Shown: positions 15,184 to 24,877 of the stretch, piece after piece | Layout of the letters: each line of letters starts with the position of its first letter | Position numbering within the stretch: position 1 is the stretch's first letter | Assembly: GCF_000162475.2 (NCBI RefSeq) | Contig: NZ_KI391971.1 | Location: forward strand, 1,322,911-1,386,910 | Direction of reading: 5' to 3' | DNA from: Granulicatella elegans ATCC 700633 | Lineage (GTDB): Bacteria > Bacillota > Bacilli > Lactobacillales > Aerococcaceae | Length of the DNA stretch: 64,000 nt | The notes under the pieces: model-generated | Database searches by the model: none | What the model was told of the DNA's origin: nothing | The model's input: only the letters and a program-made list of their open reading frames with translations | Translations under genes and position numbers: made by a program

Positions 15184-16677
15184 CTATAACTCCTTTAATT
15201 TTTTCTTATCAATCTTACCATTATTGTTTAATGGCATTTCATCTAAAAAGACGATTTTTTTAGGAATCATATATTCTGGAACATATTGCGCTAAATCTTT
15301 TTTGATCAATTTACCCGTTGCAAATCGGCTTTCAACTTCTTCTGTATAAACTACATAAGAAATGATAGATTTAATTTTCCCATCTTCTGCATAAGATGGA
15401 ACCGTTGCAGCTTGGCGAATTTTTGGATTTTTCAATAAATTATTATCAATATCCTCTAATTCAATACGATGTCCATGTAATTTAATTTGGAAGTCAATAC
15501 GTCCTTCGCAGAATAATAATTCCCCTTCAAAATGACCTAAATCTCCCGTTTTATAGCTACGTTCTCCAACTTCAGGGATAATAAAACTTTTCTGCGTCAT
15601 TTCTGGATTTTGATAATATCCATTCGCAACTGTATCCCCTTGGATAATAATTTCCCCACTCTGTTCTCCATCAATCGTAACTGTTGTTCCTGGTTTAATT
15701 ACACCGACTGGTAAATTATTTGGATACTGTTCCAAAATTTCTCTTGTAATCGATATCCATGTAATCATTACAGTAGATTCTGTTGGCCCATAAGTATTTA
15801 CGACTTCAGCATTTGGGAAACGATCTAATAATTTTTGCGCAGTTGTTGCGAATAATTTTTCTCCACAGAAAACAAATTGATCGACTTGTGGCAATAATTC
15901 TTGATTAAAGCTTGGATCGACTAAACACATCTCTGCAAATGACGGTGTTGAAATCCAAACCGTAGCATTTGATTCTTTTAATGTGTTAAATAAAACCTTG
16001 AAATCTTGTAAATGCTGTTTATCAATTTGTATTAATGGCGCATTCATATAAAGCGATGGCCATAAAGACATTACTGACAAATCAAATGAAAACGGCGGAT
16101 GCCCTAAAAATACTTGCGGACCTTTATTTGTATAGTAACCTGTATACCATTTTAAGAAATGATTTAGATTATCATACGTAATCGAAACCCCTTTTGGTTT
16201 TCCTGTGCTTCCAGAAGTGAAAATAATATAAAAAATATCTTCATCTTTTACATAATATTTAGGGTCGATACTTTCAGAAGTTGTGCGAAGAATTTCTTTA
16301 GTAGCTGAAACATCTAATAATGGAGTTTCTAACTCAATTACTTCACTTGTTAATACAACTGGTGATTGTACCGTTGTAATAATATCTTGTACTCGATCAA
16401 TGGGTGTATTTACATCTACTGGACAAAATGCACGTCCTGATTTAACACAGGCTAAGAAATATACAAGCATCATTGGGTGCTTATGTCCATAAACAACGAT
16501 TGGTTGACGATTATATTGCAATCTTTCCTGTAAATAATAGGCTAATTTATCAGAGTATTCCCAATATTCCTCTGGAGATAATTCCTCTTCTAAAAACAAA
16601 TCATGACGATAGATTTTTTCAGTTTTCCCCTTAAAACTTGATAGTCGATCTAATAACTTTTCAAACACCGTATTCAT
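15184..16677 (-). CDS. dltA: D-alanine--D-alanyl carrier protein ligase
   Basis: 497 residues, an adenylate-forming enzyme that activates D-alanine and loads DltC. The ATP loop FTSGSTGKPKG is at about 153-163. VNTYGPTESTV, YKTGDLG and the C-terminal NGKIDKKKL (catalytic Lys) follow in the usual order. First gene of dltABCD. Increased D-alanylation lowers the negative charge of the wall and the sensitivity to cationic peptides. Confidence 0.97.
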   Translation of the reverse strand: MNTVFEKLLDRLSSFKGKTEKIYRHDLFLEEELSPEEYWEYSDKLAYYLQERLQYNRQPIVVYGHKHPMMLVYFLACVKSGRAFCPVDVNTPIDRVQDIITTVQSPVVLTSEVIELETPLLDVSATKEILRTTSESIDPKYYVKDEDIFYIIFTSGSTGKPKGVSITYDNLNHFLKWYTGYYTNKGPQVFLGHPPFSFDLSVMSLWPSLYMNAPLIQIDKQHLQDFKVLFNTLKESNATVWISTPSFAEMCLVDPSFNQELLPQVDQFVFCGEKLFATTAQKLLDRFPNAEVVNTYGPTESTVMITWISITREILEQYPNNLPVGVIKPGTTVTIDGEQSGEIIIQGDTVANGYYQNPEMTQKSFIIPEVGERSYKTGDLGHFEGELLFCEGRIDFQIKLHGHRIELEDIDNNLLKNPKIRQAATVPSYAEDGKIKSIISYVVYTEEVESRFATGKLIKKDLAQYVPEYMIPKKIVFLDEMPLNNNGKIDKKKLKEL

Positions 16678-16745
16678 TTCCCTTCTTTATCATCTAATCG
16701 CCTAACAGCCAATGTCTAGACTGTCACATAATAGAAGTATACCAT

Positions 16746-16766
16746 ATTATAGATTTTCTGAAAATC
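16746..16766 (-). promoter_or_regulatory. dlt promoter -10 with abutting CodY-like box
   Basis: TATAAT (16751-16746, minus strand) is directly preceded by the perfect palindrome GATTTTC-T-GAAAATC (16752-16766), which matches 13 of 15 positions of the CodY box AATTTTCWGAAAATT. A protein bound here would cover the -35/-10 spacer. This suggests repression of dlt in rich amino-acid conditions; inference from the site alone. Confidence 0.55.
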
Positions 16767-16914
16767 GTATTCCTAAAAATAGTAAACTTTTATAAGAAAT
16801 TTTACCGAAATTCTTCACATTTTAGATTTTTTCTTCAAACTCCCTTCTTTTTACCAATAATAAAAAAGGCTGGAACAACATTGAAGTAACCCCCGTAAAT
16901 GAGAATTAAATAAA

Positions 16915-16975
16915 AACACCTCCAAGTTGGATTTGGTACAATGTAATCAAATGCACATGGAGGTGTCTTTTTATA
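16915..16975 (-). terminator. Large compound hairpin, terminator-like
   Basis: ACACCTCCA and TGGAGGTGT form the outer stem and ATTTG/CAAAT a nested one. The minus strand continues with TTTTTATTT. It may be a second terminator behind copB, or the transcribed end of a lost element. Confidence 0.5.
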
Positions 16976-16980
16976 GTTAA

Positions 16981-17025
16981 AAATCGTGTTGGTAGAAAAA
17001 TCGTCTACTTCTACCAACACGATTT
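16981..17025 (-). terminator. Terminator of the copYB operon
   Basis: A perfect 17-bp stem (AAATCGTGTTGGTAGAA, 16981-16997, with 17009-17025), with TTTTTAAC following on the minus strand. It stands about 85 nt past copB. Confidence 0.8.
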
Positions 17026-17110
17026 TACAAAGAGCCAGTACTTACATCTCTTTTTCTCCTGTAAAACTATTGTATCTTGATACTTTAAGGAGTTTCAATC
17101 ATTCGATCTG

Positions 17111-19219
17111 TTAACCGTTATTTTTTGGATCTAAACGTAATAACATAGCATTAATGGCGACGATGACTGTTGACACAGACATTAGGATTGCTCCTAATGC
17201 AGGGCTTAATGTGATACCAATAGGAGCCAAAATTCCTGCAGCTAGAGGGATAGCTATAAAGTTATAACCAGCTCCCCAAAATAGGTTTTGTTTCATTTTA
17301 CGAGTTGTTTTGTGTGCTAATTCAATGAATGATTCAATATCTCCTGGATCGGATTGAGTCAATATGACATCAGCTGAATCCAATGCAACTTGAGTTCCAG
17401 CACCTATAGCTATACCAACATCTGCTAAGGCAAGAGAAGGAGCATCATTTACACCATCACCTACCATGATAACTTTCTTTCCTTCATCTTTAAGTGTTTT
17501 AACTAACTCATATTTGTCTTGTGGAGATTGATTTGATCTATATTCAATCCCTAAATCTACTGCCGCGCCTTGAGCCGCTTTTTCATTATCACCTGTTGCC
17601 ATAATTGGTCGAATATTGTTCTTTTTAAGAGCTTTAATTAACTCTTTACTCGTTGATTTTAATTCGTCCCCTAAAGCTACAGCACCAATGGCATCATCGT
17701 TTTCTACTAAGACACTAAGAGTTGCTCCTTTTGGAGTATCCATATCAAGATTACGTCCATAGGCTTTTTGACTGATTAATTGGTAACGGTGCCCACCTAC
17801 TTTACCCTCTACTCCAGAACCGGAAATCACATCAATCGAATCAAAAGATGCTGGACGTATATTTTGCTGCTCGGCGAATCTTATAATTGATTGAGCAATT
17901 GGGTGGCTAGATCCTCCTTCAATACCTGCCAATAAGGCAATGATTTCCTCTTTTGTATATTTGTCATTAAGAAGTTTTACATCTAATACTTTAAATTCAC
18001 CAGTTGTTAAAGTACCCGTTTTATCTAAAATAATCACATCTGCATCTTGAGCTATTTCTAAGGCTTGACGGTCTTTTACTAGTAAGCCACGGCTAGCTCC
18101 TAAGCTTGTGCTACGGGCGGTTACCAATGGAATAGCCAGACCCAATGCGTGCGGACAAGCAATAACTAATGTAGTAATAGTAAATATAACTGCCGTTGGG
18201 ATATCTCCAATAATCATCCACACTACAAAAGCAATTAGCGCGACAATAACAGCAATATAGAAGAGCCACCCTGCAACCTTTTGCGCAATATTTTCTGCCC
18301 TGGAAGGCTGACTTTGAGCTTGGCTAATTAAAGTCTGTACTTGAGAGATAAAGGATTGATCACCTGTCTCAAGCACTTTAATATAAAGAACCCCTTCTCC
18401 ATTTGTTGAGCCTCCGATTACTTCATCGCCAGGGCCTTTTTTTACTGCTTTTGACTCCCCAGTTAGAAGAGCTTCATTTAAACGTGATTCGCCACGCTCG
18501 ATAATCCCGTCTGCTGGCACATTTTCTCCGGCTTGAACACGAATTAAATCACCTATCTTTAAGTCAGCAACTGGTCGTGTTTCAATTGAATCATCTTCTA
18601 ATACAACGTGAGCATCTTTCGGCACTAACTTAGCCAATGCTGCTTGTGCGTCTCCTGCTTCTCCAATAGCTTTCATCTCAATCCAGTGACCTAATAGCAT
18701 GATTAATAGTAATGAAGCAAATTCAAAGAAAAAGTCCATCACGTGTCCACCCGTTACGTAGGTAATGATCACAGCATAGATACTATATAAATATGAAACA
18801 CTTAAACCTAAAGAAACGAGTGCCATCATTCCAGGTTTTTTTTGTTTAAATTCGTCAACTGCACCTTGATAGAATGGACGTCCACCATAAACAATTAATA
18901 TAGTAGATAAAATAGCTACTACAATATCAGAATATGGAAAAGTAAACTGGAATGGTAGTTTAAATCCATGCAAAGGGGAAAAGAACATAATAATGATTCC
19001 TAGTGGCAATGACTTTAAGAAAAGTTCCTTAAAGCTTCCGTGATGATGGTGGGCATGCCCTCCGTGCCCACTGTGCCCGCTGTGATCATGCCCATTATGT
19101 CCGCTGTGCCCGTTGTGATCATGCCCAGCATGATGTACTTGATGTTGATCCTTATGGTATCCATGTTTATCTGTGATTCCATGCTCGTGTTTTAACTTAT
19201 CCATGTTGTCATTATTCAT
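17111..19219 (-). CDS. copB: Copper-translocating P-type ATPase, CopB type
   Basis: 702 residues. Residues 11-60 are a His/Gly-rich metal-binding tail (about 20 His). The membrane ion-site motif is CPHALG near 355 rather than CPC, which marks the CopB class that exports copper (often Cu+/Ag+). TGES, the phosphorylated DKTGTLT near 398, GDGVNDAPS and about eight membrane helices complete the fold. It follows copY by 19 nt in one operon. With the IS remnant next to it, the pair looks like an acquired metal-resistance unit. Confidence 0.95.
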   Translation of the reverse strand: MNNDNMDKLKHEHGITDKHGYHKDQHQVHHAGHDHNGHSGHNGHDHSGHSGHGGHAHHHHGSFKELFLKSLPLGIIIMFFSPLHGFKLPFQFTFPYSDIVVAILSTILIVYGGRPFYQGAVDEFKQKKPGMMALVSLGLSVSYLYSIYAVIITYVTGGHVMDFFFEFASLLLIMLLGHWIEMKAIGEAGDAQAALAKLVPKDAHVVLEDDSIETRPVADLKIGDLIRVQAGENVPADGIIERGESRLNEALLTGESKAVKKGPGDEVIGGSTNGEGVLYIKVLETGDQSFISQVQTLISQAQSQPSRAENIAQKVAGWLFYIAVIVALIAFVVWMIIGDIPTAVIFTITTLVIACPHALGLAIPLVTARSTSLGASRGLLVKDRQALEIAQDADVIILDKTGTLTTGEFKVLDVKLLNDKYTKEEIIALLAGIEGGSSHPIAQSIIRFAEQQNIRPASFDSIDVISGSGVEGKVGGHRYQLISQKAYGRNLDMDTPKGATLSVLVENDDAIGAVALGDELKSTSKELIKALKKNNIRPIMATGDNEKAAQGAAVDLGIEYRSNQSPQDKYELVKTLKDEGKKVIMVGDGVNDAPSLALADVGIAIGAGTQVALDSADVILTQSDPGDIESFIELAHKTTRKMKQNLFWGAGYNFIAIPLAAGILAPIGITLSPALGAILMSVSTVIVAINAMLLRLDPKNNG

Positions 19220-19238
19220 TTTAAATTCCTCCTTATAC

Positions 19239-19679
19239 TTAATGATGATGTAAATGACATTTGCATTGTCCTTCTGGACAATTGCAATCTACTTCTTCTA
19301 CTGCGAAAGATTTTTTCATCTCTAATATTTTTTCTAGTCGATCTATATCATCGAAGCTTAAAACATGATCTTCAATGATACTTCCTATTACATTTCCGAC
19401 TTTCTTATTGCAAATACGGTTAAAAATTTCTTCTGCATAATCCCTTACGGCTTCTGTCTCTTCAATATTGGCAGTGTAAATAAACTTTCTACCTTCATGC
19501 TCTGTATTTAGTACGCCTTTTCCAACTAATCGACCTAAGATCGTTTTGATAGTGGATTGTGTCCAGTCCATTTTTTCTTGCAATACGGAAATGACTTTTT
19601 TACTAGTTACTCGATCATTTGCCCAAACTACACGCATGACTTCCCATTCTGCATCTGTGATATAAGTATTAAATTCCAT
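19239..19679 (-). CDS. copY: Copper-responsive repressor CopY (BlaI/MecI family)
   Basis: 146 residues. A winged helix (about 5-75: AEWEVMRVVW, STIKTILGRLVGKGVL) is followed by a dimerisation region. The C-terminal metal motif CNCPEGQCKC (CxC-x4-CxC) is specific to CopY, which releases DNA when Cu+ replaces Zn2+. The ATG at 19679 is preferred, since the upstream ATG is only 1-2 nt from the GGAG. Two cop boxes lie upstream, so it represses its own operon. Confidence 0.94.
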   Translation of the reverse strand: MEFNTYITDAEWEVMRVVWANDRVTSKKVISVLQEKMDWTQSTIKTILGRLVGKGVLNTEHEGRKFIYTANIEETEAVRDYAEEIFNRICNKKVGNVIGSIIEDHVLSFDDIDRLEKILEMKKSFAVEEVDCNCPEGQCKCHLHHH

Positions 19680-19709
19680 TGTGCTCATTCTCCTTCCCCT
19701 CTATTCGTC

Positions 19710-19752
19710 TACAGATGTGAACAATTATGATTAAACTAAGTTTACAACTGTA
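19710..19752 (-). promoter_or_regulatory. Two cop boxes (CopY operators) in the copYB promoter
   Basis: TACAACTGTA (19743-19752) is a perfect TACANNTGTA site and TACAGATGTG (19710-19719) matches 9 of 10. The first overlaps a TTTACA -35-like element, as in other CopY-controlled promoters. Confidence 0.85.
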
Positions 19753-19760
19753 AACGAATT

Positions 19761-20154
19761 ATGTCAAGTCTTTTTAATAATAGAAATTTTTCAGCAGACA
19801 AACCTATGAAAAAATTGACTACAGATATCACATATTTGCCTTTCGGTCCTAAACGATTCTATTTATCTTTCATTATGGATTTACATAATGGAGAAATCAT
19901 TGCTTATACAATTTCCTCAAAACAGGATACTAAGTTTGTATTGGATACATTAAATCAAATTGATTTACCTAAGGATGTTCTACTACATAGAGATCAAGGC
20001 AGCGTTTATACTTCTGCTGAATACTACAATCTATGTAATTCAAATTGTAGAAAATTACATCAAATATTATAATGAAAAAAGAATCCAACAAAAATTGGAC
20101 TACCTGTTTCCGGTATTCAACCGGAGACAGGTAGTCCTAGGGTGTTTTTATTAA
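19761..20154 (+). pseudogene. IS3-family transposase (OrfB) remnant
   Basis: Codons from 19761 encode part of the rve integrase core: NRNFSADKP, KKLTTDITYLPFG, DLHNGEIIAYTIS and LLHRDQGSVYTS, which include two of the DDE acidic positions. After codon 95 the frame is lost and the typical C-terminal piece YYNEKRIQQKLDYL appears in another frame (around 20070-20105). The catalytic Glu region and the whole N-terminal half are missing. It is therefore a decayed fragment, starting close to the cop promoter. Confidence 0.88.
20096..20137. repeat. Inverted repeat at the end of the IS remnant
   Basis: GGACTACCTGT-t-TCCGG and CCGGA-g-ACAGGTAGTCC form a nearly perfect 17-bp stem around a 7-nt loop, within the last transposase codons. 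About 25 nt further, GGGGTCAGTCCC (about 20169-20180) looks like the terminal repeat of an IS3-type element. Confidence 0.6.
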
Positions 20155-20196
20155 ATTCTCACTTTTTGGGGTCAGTCCCTTCCAACCTTCAATCCT

Positions 20197-21084
20197 TTAT
20201 AACACTAATAAACCTGCACCGATAATTCCATTATCTCCTTTAATCTTAGAAACAACCATTCGTTTCAACACATGTTTTTGTTCAGCATGTAATCGAGTTT
20301 CTAAAATTTCTTTAACTAATTCAATGTAATCAGGATTATAATTAGATACACTTCCTCCAAATACAATGACATGTGGATCTAGTAAACAAACCATCGCATG
20401 TAAACTACTAGCGATTCCACTCGCTGCTTGACGAATAATATCAGTTGCAACGGCTTCTCCTTGACGCCATTTTTCAAATACATCTTTAGTTGTCACAGAA
20501 TCATCTTTGTATAATTCTTGAGCTTTCTTTTGAATCCCTACTCCTGAACAAGCTTCTTCTAAGCTCATCCATTGACCAAAGAAATGAACTGGAATAAATC
20601 CAATTTCACCTGAGAAACCTGCTCCACGAAGAATTTGGTTGCCCGCAATATTTGTTGCTGCAATTCCAGTTGATAAAGTGACATACGCAAACATTTCTTT
20701 TTCTGTTAAATTTTGAAGGCGATATTCTGCATAGGCAGCTACTTTTACATCATTATCAATTTTTACTGGAATATTTCCATAAACTTCTTGTAATCTTTTA
20801 ACAATTGGGAAATTTGGCCATGGAATATTATTTTGGAAAACTGCTACTCCATTCTCTACATCTACTTTCCCTGGCAAACCAATTCCAATACCTTCCATCT
20901 CTTGAATTGAAAATGGATGTTCATTTAACTCTTCATTTATTAATCGAACAACTTGTTCAAATAATGTTTCAGCACTTTCCACTTCACTAGGTGCTTGCCT
21001 GCGACTCACAATTTCTCCCTTTTCATTAATAATAGCAACAGCTACTTTTGTTCCCCCAATATCAACACCAATCGATTGTTTCAT
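20197..21084 (-). CDS. ROK-family sugar kinase
   Basis: 295 residues, ASKHA fold: phosphate-1 loop VDIGGTKVAVA at the N terminus, then GIGIGLPGKVD, DNDVKVAAYAE (catalytic Asp) and FGGSVS. The ROK zinc motif CxCGxxGCxE is absent; the matching place reads SGEIGFIPVHFFG. This is found in ROK kinases outside the glucokinase group, so the sugar is not assigned. The ATG at 21084 has GGAG at 9 nt; an ATG three codons earlier touches it. A cre-like site downstream of the -10 suggests CcpA control. Confidence 0.88.
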   Translation of the reverse strand: MKQSIGVDIGGTKVAVAIINEKGEIVSRRQAPSEVESAETLFEQVVRLINEELNEHPFSIQEMEGIGIGLPGKVDVENGVAVFQNNIPWPNFPIVKRLQEVYGNIPVKIDNDVKVAAYAEYRLQNLTEKEMFAYVTLSTGIAATNIAGNQILRGAGFSGEIGFIPVHFFGQWMSLEEACSGVGIQKKAQELYKDDSVTTKDVFEKWRQGEAVATDIIRQAASGIASSLHAMVCLLDPHVIVFGGSVSNYNPDYIELVKEILETRLHAEQKHVLKRMVVSKIKGDNGIIGAGLLVL

Positions 21085-21101
21085 TAAAAACATCTCCTTT
21101 A

Positions 21102-21149
21102 TTTAATCGTTTTCATCGTTATTGTAGCCTGGTTTGAAGTTTTTTGCAA
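21102..21149 (-). promoter_or_regulatory. Promoter of the ROK kinase with cre-like site
   Basis: TTGCAA (21149-21144), 17-nt spacer, TACAAT (21126-21121). ATGAAAACGATTAAA (21116-21102) matches 14 of 15 positions of WTGNAANCGNWNNCW and sits at the likely start point, a place where CcpA usually represses. Confidence 0.7.
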
Positions 21150-21173
21150 TGTAAATTTTTAAATAAAAGAAAA

Positions 21174-21221
21174 GACCTTCTATAATAGGAATATTATAAA
21201 ACAGTCCTTATATAGAAAGTC
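21174..21221 (-). terminator. Probable terminator of hslO
   Basis: GACTTTCTATA and TATAGAAGGTC (one mismatch) close a long loop, followed on the minus strand by TTTTCTTTTATTT, 10 nt after the hslO stop. Confidence 0.55.
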
Positions 21222-21230
21222 AAAATTTAA

Positions 21231-22121
21231 TTATTTTTTCTGAGATTTAATTTCTGTGATTAAGTCATTTAAATCATCTTCACTAAATTGATATTTTTCA
21301 CCGCAGAAATGACAAACAATTTCTGCTCCATGATCTTCATCAATTAAATGTTGTAAATCCTCTACACCAATCGATAATAAACCTGCACTAAATCTTTCTC
21401 TAGTACAAGGACAATGAAATTCTACTGGTAATTCTTCTAATACTTTAATATTTTCTTTACCTAATAAACGGTTTAATAAATCAATTGGCTCTTCTTGTTG
21501 GTCAATCAATTTTGAAACAAGAGGCATTTCACTAATACGTCGTTCAATTTCTACAATCGTTTCTTCACTAGCTCCAGGAAGTAATTGAATCATAAATCCA
21601 CCTGCAGCACGAACAGATTCATCTGGATTTACTAAAACAGACACACCAACTGCCCCATTAATTTGCTCTGAAACAGCTAAATAATAAGTGAAGTCCATTC
21701 CTAATTCACCATCAACAATTGGAATTTGTCCAGAAAAAGGTTCTTTCATTTGTAAATCCTTTATAACAGTAATCGTTCCGTTTGTACCCACAACGCCACG
21801 TACATCTAACTTTCCTTTTTCATTTAAAGGTAAGCTTACATGTGGATTTGAAATATAACCTCTCATTTGACCTAAACCATTAGCTTCTGCCATAATTTTT
21901 CCACCTGGGCCATCTCCATTGACTTGAACCGTAATTTTTTCTTTTCCTTTTAAACTAGTCGCTAATAATTGAGTTCCAATCATCGTACGACCTAATGCTG
22001 CTGTAGCTGCACTCCAAGTATCATGACGTTTTTGTGCTTGAGATACTGCTTCTGTAGCTACTATCGCAACTGCTTTAACTTCATCATTAAAAGCTAATAC
22101 TTTTAATAAATGATCTTTCAT
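21231..22121 (-). CDS. hslO: Redox-regulated chaperone Hsp33
   Basis: 296 residues, cytoplasmic holdase activated by oxidation. The four zinc cysteines are present near the C terminus as CPC (about 236-238) and CHFC (about 269-272). The N-terminal domain has the family pattern TQLLATSLKG and GDGPGGKI. It lies downstream of ftsH, as in many Firmicutes. Confidence 0.96.
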   Translation of the reverse strand: MKDHLLKVLAFNDEVKAVAIVATEAVSQAQKRHDTWSAATAALGRTMIGTQLLATSLKGKEKITVQVNGDGPGGKIMAEANGLGQMRGYISNPHVSLPLNEKGKLDVRGVVGTNGTITVIKDLQMKEPFSGQIPIVDGELGMDFTYYLAVSEQINGAVGVSVLVNPDESVRAAGGFMIQLLPGASEETIVEIERRISEMPLVSKLIDQQEEPIDLLNRLLGKENIKVLEELPVEFHCPCTRERFSAGLLSIGVEDLQHLIDEDHGAEIVCHFCGEKYQFSEDDLNDLITEIKSQKK

Positions 22122-22151
22122 TCTTCATTCCTTCTTTCCTTCATAAAAGAA

Positions 22152-22189
22152 AAGTGGGAAAGAAAAGCTTTGACTTTCCCTTCTCACTT
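22152..22189 (-). terminator. Terminator of ftsH
   Basis: AAGTGaGAA-GGGAAAG and CTTTCCCACTT pair with a small bulge, followed on the minus strand by TTCTTTTATG. A similar GTGGGAAAGA hairpin occurs at 40573-40602. Confidence 0.65.
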
Positions 22190-22197
22190 CCTTGTCA

Positions 22198-24243
22198 TTA
22201 TTCTAAATCATCTTTTGAATCAGATTCTTCTTCATTATCATCTTGTTTTGCTGCTTCACGTTTTGCTAAAGCCTTTTTAGACTCTTCAAAACTTGCTGCT
22301 TCTACTTCACTTGGATACTCTTCTTCAACATCTTCTGTTGGCATTTCTCCAGTTTCGAATAATGCTTTAATTGTACGTTCATCAAGAGTTTCTAATTCTA
22401 GTAATTTTTCAGCAATTAGAGTTAATTGATCTTTATGTTCTTCTAAAATTTGTAATGCTTGTGCATAAGCTTCTTTCATAATCGAGCGAACTGCATTATC
22501 AATTTCAAAAGCCACTTGATCAGAATAAGCTTTTGTTTGTCCGTAATCACGTCCAATAAAGACTTGATGATTTCCTTCATATTGAACCGTTCCTAATTCA
22601 TCATACATTCCATATTCAGTAATCATACTACGAACAATTCCTGTTGCTTGCTCGAAGTCATTACTTGCTCCAGTCGTTTTCTCATTAAAGATAAACTCCT
22701 CAGCAGCACGTCCACCAAGTAATCCAACTACTTGTTCGAACAATTCTTTTTTAGTCATTAAGAAACGATCTTCTTTTGGAAGCATAATAGCATATCCGCC
22801 TGCACGTCCACGAGGAACAATCGTCACTTTATGAACAACACGTGCATCACTTAATACCATTCCGACGATTGTATGACCAGCTTCGTGGAAAGCAACCATT
22901 TTACGTTCTTTTTCACTAATTGCACGATCCTTTTTCGCTGGACCCGCAATAACACGGTCATGTGCTTCATCCACATCTAATTTGTCAATCGCTGTTTTAT
23001 CTCTTCTTGCAGCTACTAAAGCAGCTTCATTTAATAAGTTTTCTAATTCAGCACCAGAGAAACCTGGAGTTTGTTGAGCAATCACTTTTAAGTCCACTTC
23101 TTTTGCTAATTTTTTATTTCTAGCATGAACTTTTAGAATTGCTTCACGTCCTTTAACATCTGGACGACCTACTAAAATTTGACGGTCAAAACGTCCCGGA
23201 CGTAATAATGCAGGGTCTAATACATCGGAACGGTTTGTTGCAGCAATCACGATAACGCCTTCTGTTCCCTCAAAACCATCCATTTCAACTAATAATTGGT
23301 TTAGAGTTTGTTCACGTTCATCGTGACCTCCACCCATACCTGTACCACGTTGACGACCAACAGCATCAATTTCATCAATAAAAATAATAGCTGGAGCATT
23401 TTTCTTCGCATTTTCAAATAAATCACGAACACGACTTGCCCCTACCCCAACGAACATCTCAACAAATTCAGAACCTGAAATTGAGAAGAACGGAACATTT
23501 GCTTCACCAGCAACAGCTTTCGCTAATAAAGTTTTACCTGTCCCTGGAGGACCTTCTAATAAGACACCTGCTGGAATACGAGCTCCTAGAGCTGTAAATT
23601 TACGAGGATCTTTTAAGAATTCTACTACTTCTACTAATTCTTGTTTTTCTTCTTCCGCACCTGCTACATCAGAGAAACGAACTTTTACTTTTTGTTTATT
23701 TTGATCTGTCGCTTTTGATCGACCAAAATTCATCACGCCACGTGGACCACCTTGTCCCATTTGACTTGATAATAAGTTAAACATTAAGAATCCAAAAATT
23801 CCTAATGGCACAACTAATTGTAAGAACAGTGATAACCAAATTCCTGATTGACTTTCAGGAAGAGTAGTAATTTGAGTTCCCGCTTGTTGTGCAGCATTAT
23901 TAATCTCTGTTACAGTTCCATCATTTGGTAAAACTGTTGTTTTGAAATTTGATGTTTTAGAAGTTCTCTTATCAAATATCGCTAATCCTTTAGAGGATGT
24001 ATTTGTATTTTCTTTTGCTTCTTTGTATTCTCCAGTAATAGTATATACGGAGTTTGCATATTGCATTTTAATTTCTTTAATGTCACCTTTTTTCAATTCT
24101 TGAACGAATTGTGTATAACTAACTTCTGTCGTTTGTCCATTAGAACCTTGATTAAACCAAGAAACTAACCCAACAATTGCCACAAAAATCATAATATACA
24201 TTAGTCCACTACGAAATATTTGACGATTATTATTTGTATTCAT
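22198..24243 (-). CDS. ftsH: ATP-dependent zinc metalloprotease FtsH
   Basis: 681 residues. Two membrane helices (about 12-30 and 130-153) flank an outer domain. The AAA+ ATPase follows with Walker A GPPGTGKT (about 228), Walker [10 protein letters not shown] and the SRH segment. The M41 protease domain carries HEAGH near 450. It degrades membrane and short-lived regulatory proteins. The C-terminal tail is acidic (EEESDSKDD). It is downstream of hpt, with a possible promoter of its own in the 91-nt gap. Confidence 0.97.
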   Translation of the reverse strand: MNTNNNRQIFRSGLMYIMIFVAIVGLVSWFNQGSNGQTTEVSYTQFVQELKKGDIKEIKMQYANSVYTITGEYKEAKENTNTSSKGLAIFDKRTSKTSNFKTTVLPNDGTVTEINNAAQQAGTQITTLPESQSGIWLSLFLQLVVPLGIFGFLMFNLLSSQMGQGGPRGVMNFGRSKATDQNKQKVKVRFSDVAGAEEEKQELVEVVEFLKDPRKFTALGARIPAGVLLEGPPGTGKTLLAKAVAGEANVPFFSISGSEFVEMFVGVGASRVRDLFENAKKNAPAIIFIDEIDAVGRQRGTGMGGGHDEREQTLNQLLVEMDGFEGTEGVIVIAATNRSDVLDPALLRPGRFDRQILVGRPDVKGREAILKVHARNKKLAKEVDLKVIAQQTPGFSGAELENLLNEAALVAARRDKTAIDKLDVDEAHDRVIAGPAKKDRAISEKERKMVAFHEAGHTIVGMVLSDARVVHKVTIVPRGRAGGYAIMLPKEDRFLMTKKELFEQVVGLLGGRAAEEFIFNEKTTGASNDFEQATGIVRSMITEYGMYDELGTVQYEGNHQVFIGRDYGQTKAYSDQVAFEIDNAVRSIMKEAYAQALQILEEHKDQLTLIAEKLLELETLDERTIKALFETGEMPTEDVEEEYPSEVEAASFEESKKALAKREAAKQDDNEEESDSKDDLE

Positions 24244-24334
24244 TTTGCCTCCTGCAATTCATAAATGGTTGTATAAAATAGTGTATCACACTTAAAGGTC
24301 TTTGACCATTTTTGATAATTAACTTAACCAAATC

Positions 24335-24877
24335 TTATGATTCATACACTTCTGGTTTTAATACTCCAATATATGGTAAGTTTCTTAATCCTTGTTTGTA
24401 ATCTAACCCATAGCCAACTACAAATTTATTTGGAACTTCTACTCCAACATAATCTGCATCAATTGCGATAACACGACGTTCTTGTTTATCTAATAATGTT
24501 ACGATTTTAACGCTTGCTGCTTGACGATGTTTTAATAATTCAACAATATGAGCTAAAGTACGGCCTGTATCAATAATATCTTCCACAATTAATACATGGC
24601 GACCTTTTACACTTTGATCCAAGTCTTTCAAAATACGAACTTCACCACTTGATTCAAAAGCATCACCATAACTAGATACATCCATAAAATCCACTTCTAA
24701 ATCGCAGTCCATCGCACGAACAAGGTCTGCCATAAAGAAAATAGCTCCCTTTAAAATACAAATCACTAATGGATTTTTATCTTGATACTCTGCAGTTAAT
24801 GTTTTCCCTAATTTTTCAATTGTTTCTTCTAATTCTTTCTTACTAACAACTACTTCTGCAATATAATTATCTAACAT
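24335..24877 (-). CDS. hpt: Hypoxanthine-guanine phosphoribosyltransferase
   Basis: 180 residues, purine salvage enzyme. The PRPP-binding motif is [24 protein letters not shown] at the N terminus and [18 protein letters not shown] at the C terminus are typical of bacterial HPRT. The start overlaps the tilS stop by 7 nt and has GAGGTG, so the genes are coupled. Confidence 0.96.
   Translation of the reverse strand: MLDNYIAEVVVSKKELEETIEKLGKTLTAEYQDKNPLVICILKGAIFFMADLVRAMDCDLEVDFMDVSSYGDAFESSGEVRILKDLDQSVKGRHVLIVEDIIDTGRTLAHIVELLKHRQAASVKIVTLLDKQERRVIAIDADYVGVEVPNKFVVGYGLDYKQGLRNLPYIGVLKPEVYES

Larger units (their letters stand above)
16767..17110. other. Gene-free stretch between dlt promoter and copB
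   Basis: No convincing gene. It holds two hairpins (16915-16975 and 16981-17025). A GGCTGGAACAAC segment near 16868 could be the end of an old insertion sequence, but no matching partner end was found. Confidence 0.5.

Noticed and set aside
16835..17020. 61-codon minus-strand ORF after copB
   Set aside because: It consists of the two hairpins and AT-rich spacer, has no ribosome-binding site and no recognisable sequence.
24244..24300. GGTCAAA upstream of ftsH as a CtsR operator
   Set aside because: Only one heptamer is present. CtsR needs two directly repeated GGTCAAA units, and the second half here is inverted (GACCTTT).
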